DNA of 8,007 bases from Bacteroidales bacterium. GTDB taxonomy: Bacteria > Bacteroidota > Bacteroidia > Bacteroidales > Bacteroidaceae. The stretch lies in the NCBI GenBank assembly GCA_004558535.1, contig SFCP01000080.1, forward strand, positions 1 through 8,007. The letters are read 5' to 3'. Shown in pieces: positions 5,979 through 8,007 of this stretch. The notes under the pieces are model-generated. The model saw nothing but the letters and a program-made list of their open reading frames with translations. It was not told the DNA's origin and did no database searches. The stretch's first letter is position 1. Every line of letters starts with the position of its first letter. Made by a program: the position numbers and the translations under genes.

Positions 5979-6031
5979 GGCGCGCCTGTGTAGCCGGGAA
6001 ATTTCAGTCCGGGGCTGATTGATGTAGGACT

Positions 6032-6048
6032 TTCCTGCTTGTCGTGGG
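6032..6048 (+). repeat. 17-bp direct repeat, copy 1 (upstream of yhhQ)
   Basis: TTCCTGCTTGTCGTGGG at 6032-6048 occurs again exactly at 6835-6851. This copy ends 21 bases before the -7 element of the yhhQ promoter, about where an upstream promoter element or a regulator site would be. Both copies precede queuosine genes and both are followed by G-rich DNA (GCGGGA and GGGGCCGGGA). The identity is seen; a shared operator is inferred. A dispersed genomic repeat is the alternative. Confidence 0.55.
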
Positions 6049-6069
6049 GCGGGAACCGATAAAAATGCC

Positions 6070-6077
6070 TACCTTTG
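6070..6077 (+). promoter_or_regulatory. Promoter (-7 element) of the queuosine operon
   Basis: TACCTTTG (6070-6077) followed by CAGCC is an exact match to TAnnTTTG. No TTTG is seen at the -33 position; that region is G-rich. Transcription would start around 6084, giving a 55-base leader that contains a short hairpin and the candidate preQ1 aptamer and little else. Confidence 0.65.
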
Positions 6078-6089
6078 CAGCCGGAATAA

Positions 6090-6134
6090 GGCGAAATAAC
6101 GCCCGAGTGCTTGTCTAACCTCGTAAAAAACAAG
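6090..6134 (+). promoter_or_regulatory. Candidate class I preQ1 riboswitch with an upstream stacking hairpin
   Basis: The leader can be folded as an H-type pseudoknot like the B. subtilis preQ1-I aptamer. P1: CGAG 6104-6107 with CTCG 6120-6123. L1: U6108 G6109, where U6108 matches the conserved U directly after P1. P2: CTTG 6110-6113 with CAAG 6131-6134. L2: UCUAAC 6114-6119, whose final AAC places C6119 where the preQ1-pairing cytosine lies. L3: U then six A, 6124-6130. A GGCG/CGCC hairpin (6090-6093 with 6100-6103) ends directly before P1 and could stack on it. P2 closes four bases before the yhhQ ATG, so ligand binding could block translation initiation. Downstream genes transport, make and reduce preQ1 precursors, as expected for preQ1 feedback. 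Weak points: P1 has only four pairs, and how common this class is in Bacteroidetes is not known to me. Confidence 0.65.
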
Positions 6135-6138
6135 AATC

Positions 6139-6822
6139 ATGAAGCCAAACAACTATTCTTTTGGCGTACCCTACTTAGTGTTGAGCACCTTGTTTTGTGT
6201 GTGTCTGATAGCTGCAAATTTATTAGAGACCAAACAAGTGCAAATCGGTCCGTTGCAGCTGACCGCGGGCCTGATCGTTTTTCCTGTTTCCTACATCATC
6301 AATGACTGCCTGGTCGAGGTATGGGGCTATCGTACGGCTCGTCTGACCATCTGGCTGGGATTTCTGATGAATTTCCTGTTTGTGGCCTTCGGCGCGTTAG
6401 CCGATGCCCTTCCGGCTGCTCCCTATTGGGACGGCGAACGTGGATTTCATGCCCTATTCGGCCTGGCGCCGCGCATAGCTGCTGCTTCGTTTGTAGCATT
6501 CTTGGCCGGATCTTTCCTGAATGCCTATGTGATGAGCCGGATGAAGGTCTTGAGCGCCGGTCGCCACTTTTCGCTGCGGGCTATCGTGTCCACGGTGGCT
6601 GGCGAGGGCGTGGATTCCCTTCTCTTTTTCCCTTTGGCGTTGGGCGGCGTTGTGCCTTGGTCCGTGTTGCCGGTTTTGATGCTGACGCAGGTCCTGCTCA
6701 AGACCGCCTACGAAGTCGTGGCATTGCCGCTGACCCTCCTTGTCGTCAGGTGGCTCAAGGGGTATACGCACATGGATGCTTACGACCGTCGCGGCTCGTA
6801 CAGTTTGGCCTGGTGGAAGTAG
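6139..6822 (+). CDS. yhhQ: Queuosine precursor transporter YhhQ (VUT/DUF165 family)
   Basis: A 227-residue integral membrane protein of normal family length, expected to import preQ0 or preQ1 across the inner membrane. Hydrophobic stretches lie at about residues 10-28, 41-56, 68-90, 112-132, 147-170 and 173-203. Family landmarks are PVSYIINDCLVEVWGYR (49-65), with the conserved acidic pair, FLAGSFLNAYVMSRMKV (121-137) and RAIVSTVAGEGVDSLLFFPLA (147-167). The ATG at 6139 directly follows the candidate preQ1 riboswitch, and there is no ordinary Shine-Dalgarno site, so access to the start may be set by that RNA. It is first in an operon with queC (71-base gap) and queF. With queF present, imported preQ0 could be reduced to preQ1. 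Older annotations call this family 'conserved hypothetical integral membrane protein'. Confidence 0.93.
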   Translation: MKPNNYSFGVPYLVLSTLFCVCLIAANLLETKQVQIGPLQLTAGLIVFPVSYIINDCLVEVWGYRTARLTIWLGFLMNFLFVAFGALADALPAAPYWDGERGFHALFGLAPRIAAASFVAFLAGSFLNAYVMSRMKVLSAGRHFSLRAIVSTVAGEGVDSLLFFPLALGGVVPWSVLPVLMLTQVLLKTAYEVVALPLTLLVVRWLKGYTHMDAYDRRGSYSLAWWK

Positions 6823-6834
6823 GAGGGAGTGGCC

Positions 6835-6851
6835 TTCCTGCTTGTCGTGGG
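6835..6851 (+). repeat. 17-bp direct repeat, copy 2 (upstream of queC)
   Basis: This is an exact second copy of the sequence at 6032-6048, beginning 12 bases after the yhhQ stop and ending 42 bases before the queC ATG. It is followed after 15 bases by TATAGTTTTAC, a poor -7 match, so an internal queC promoter is possible but weak. See copy 1 for the comparison. Confidence 0.55.
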
Positions 6852-6884
6852 TGGGGCCGGGATGGATATAGTTTTACAAAAAAA

Positions 6885-6888
6885 GGAG
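6885..6888 (+). promoter_or_regulatory. Ribosome binding site of queC
   Basis: GGAG after a run of A, five bases before the ATG at 6894. It is the clearest Shine-Dalgarno site in the window and fixes the queC start: the reading frame is open far upstream (from 6321), overlapping yhhQ, but only the protein from 6894 resembles QueC. Confidence 0.7.
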
Positions 6889-6893
6889 ACAAG

Positions 6894-7589
6894 ATGCAAA
6901 TAGCAGAAAGTGCATTGGTAGTGTTCAGTGGAGGACAAGACTCCACCACCTGCCTGTTTTGGGCCAAAAGGCATTTCAAGGAAGTCTTTGCCCTCACGTT
7001 TGATTATGGCCAGAAGCACGTGCTCGAGGTAAGGTTGGCTGAGCAGATTGCCCGGCAGGCCGGTGTACACTTTGACCGGATTGAGGCGCCCCTGATTGGT
7101 ATGCTGGGGCGCAATTCCCTGACCTGCTCCGACATGGAAATGGATCGCGAGAAACCCGCAGACACGCCGCCCAACACCTTCGTGCCCGGCCGAAATCTCT
7201 TCTTCCTGAGCATCGCTGCTGTCTACGCCCGTGAGCGCGGCATCCGCCATCTGGTGACCGGTGTGTCGCAGACCGACTTCTCCGGCTACCCCGACTGTCG
7301 CGATTCGTTTATCAAGAGTCTGAACGTCACGCTCAACTTGGCCATGGAGGAGCAGTTTGTCATCCATACGCCGTTGATGTGGATGGACAAGTGCCAGACG
7401 TGGGCGTTGGCCGACCGCCTCGGTGCATTCGAGGTGGTACGTCGCGACACGTTGACCTGCTACAATGGCATCCCCGGCGACGGCTGTGGTCACTGTCCTG
7501 CCTGTAAGTTGCGTCGCGAGGGACTGGAGCGGTATCTGCAGCAGCAGCGCCGGGGCAGCGGCGAGGGCACTGCCGGACAGCCCGTGTGA
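6894..7589 (+). CDS. queC: 7-cyano-7-deazaguanine (preQ0) synthase QueC
   Basis: A 231-residue cytoplasmic enzyme that converts 7-carboxy-7-deazaguanine to preQ0 using ATP and ammonia. Seen: the PP-loop ATP motif FSGGQDSTTCLFWA (residues 11-24), FDYGQKH (36-42), FVPGRNLFFLSIA (96-108), GVSQTDFSGYPDCRDSFIKSLN (123-144), and a zinc site near the C terminus formed by Cys189, Cys198, Cys201 and Cys204 in CYNGIPGDGCGHCPACKLR. All expected catalytic and metal-binding residues are intact. The tail after ERYLQQQ (GSGEGTAGQPV) is low in complexity and probably disordered. It lies between yhhQ and queF (38-base gap to queF) and is probably in the same transcript, so preQ1 may also control it at RNA level. 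QueD and QueE, needed to make its substrate, are not in the window. Confidence 0.97.
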   Translation: MQIAESALVVFSGGQDSTTCLFWAKRHFKEVFALTFDYGQKHVLEVRLAEQIARQAGVHFDRIEAPLIGMLGRNSLTCSDMEMDREKPADTPPNTFVPGRNLFFLSIAAVYARERGIRHLVTGVSQTDFSGYPDCRDSFIKSLNVTLNLAMEEQFVIHTPLMWMDKCQTWALADRLGAFEVVRRDTLTCYNGIPGDGCGHCPACKLRREGLERYLQQQRRGSGEGTAGQPV

Positions 7590-7627
7590 TTTTACCCGGG
7601 AATAACATCGCAAAACAAATAAATCCC

Positions 7628-8007
7628 ATGCGCGAAAACGAACATCTGAAAGCTTTGGGTCGAAAGACCGAATACCGGGACGACTACGCTCCCGAAGTGT
7701 TGGAAACATTTATCAACAAGCACCCCGACAACGACTACTGGGTGCGGTTCAACTGTCCCGAGTTCACCAGCCTCTGTCCCATTACGGGGCAGCCCGACTT
7801 TGCCGAAATCCGCATCAGCTACCTGCCCGGCGAGCGTATGGTGGAAAGCAAGAGCCTGAAACTCTACCTGTTCAGCTTTCGCAACCACGGTGATTTCCAC
7901 GAAGACTGCGTGAACGTGATCATGAAGGACTTGATTGCCCTGATGGACCCGAAGTACATCGAGGTGACCGGACGCTTCACCCCGCGCGGCGGCATCAGCA
8001 TCTATCC
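7628..8007 (+). CDS. queF: NADPH-dependent preQ0 reductase QueF, N-terminal part (gene runs off the right edge)
   Basis: The first 126 codons of a type I (short, about 150-residue) QueF, which reduces the nitrile of preQ0 to the amine of preQ1 with two NADPH. Catalytic residues are visible with a constant offset of five from the B. subtilis numbering: Cys50 in FTSLCPITGQPD (thioimide-forming nucleophile), Asp57, and His91-Glu92 in NHGDFHED. The QueF signature ESKSLKLYLFSFRNHG covers residues 73-88. The opening MRENEHLKALGRKTEYRDDYAPEVLE is normal for the family. No Shine-Dalgarno site is seen before the ATG. The protein is intact as far as it goes; probably about 25-30 residues are missing. 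Together with yhhQ it allows salvage of preQ0, and with queC it takes part in new synthesis. Confidence 0.96.
   Translation, partial: MRENEHLKALGRKTEYRDDYAPEVLETFINKHPDNDYWVRFNCPEFTSLCPITGQPDFAEIRISYLPGERMVESKSLKLYLFSFRNHGDFHEDCVNVIMKDLIALMDPKYIEVTGRFTPRGGISIY

Noticed and set aside
5993..6018. CCGG...CCGG inverted repeat after the MBOAT stop as a terminator
   Set aside because: The stem is only four pairs, extends only with a bulge, and is not followed by a U tract.
6321..6893. Long upstream extension of the queC reading frame, overlapping yhhQ
   Set aside because: The translated extension does not resemble QueC or any other protein, and it is the shifted frame of a clear transporter gene. 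The GGAG site at 6885 marks the true start at 6894.
6849..6893. Second preQ1 aptamer in front of queC, suggested by the A-rich run before the start
   Set aside because: No P1/P2 pairing with the right spacing could be drawn, and a normal Shine-Dalgarno site explains the region.

Overview
The window looks like a Bacteroidales chromosome (Bacteroides, Parabacteroides or Prevotella type). The evidence is a UpxY-type NusG-like protein at the head of a capsule operon, a promoter inside an inverted-repeat-bounded segment, several matches to the Bacteroidetes -7 element TAnnTTTG, and few Shine-Dalgarno sequences before start codons. The species cannot be named from this. The protein-coding parts on the right are clearly more GC-rich than the upxY region and its upstream gap.

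Left, minus strand (1-1112): the start of a surface polysaccharide operon, with upxY (564-1112) followed by the N-terminal 142 codons of a UDP-glucose 6-dehydrogenase gene (1-426). Upstream is a 948-base gene-free stretch (1113-2060). It holds a leader with three possible hairpins, then a 183-bp segment bounded by a perfect 20-bp inverted repeat (1380-1399 and 1583-1602). A promoter in this segment points at upxY, which is the architecture of phase-variable capsule loci of Bacteroides. Next comes a second pair of imperfect inverted ends (1624-1639 and 1742-1757) resembling a small non-coding transposable element.

Middle, plus strand (2061-5978): a probable three-gene operon of two periplasmic SGNH/GDSL-fold proteins and one MBOAT membrane O-acyltransferase. 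This resembles an AlgI/AlgJ/AlgX-like or PatA/PatB-like acyl-transfer system: the MBOAT protein would pass acyl groups across the inner membrane and the SGNH proteins would place them on, or remove them from, a glycan. The substrate is not determined. Capsule, lipopolysaccharide or peptidoglycan are all possible.

Right, plus strand (6032-8007): a queuosine operon of yhhQ (precursor transporter), queC (preQ0 synthase) and queF (preQ0 reductase, cut by the window end). Between the yhhQ promoter and its ATG lies a 31-nt element (6104-6134) that can be drawn as a class I preQ1 riboswitch: a 4-bp P1, a conserved U after P1, an AAC before the second P1 strand, an A-rich tail and a 4-bp pseudoknot ending four bases before the ATG. 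A 17-bp exact direct repeat precedes both yhhQ and queC.

The most interesting points are the invertible promoter set between two divergent envelope operons, the candidate preQ1 riboswitch, the paired 17-bp repeat in the que operon, and the alternative hairpins in the upxY leader.
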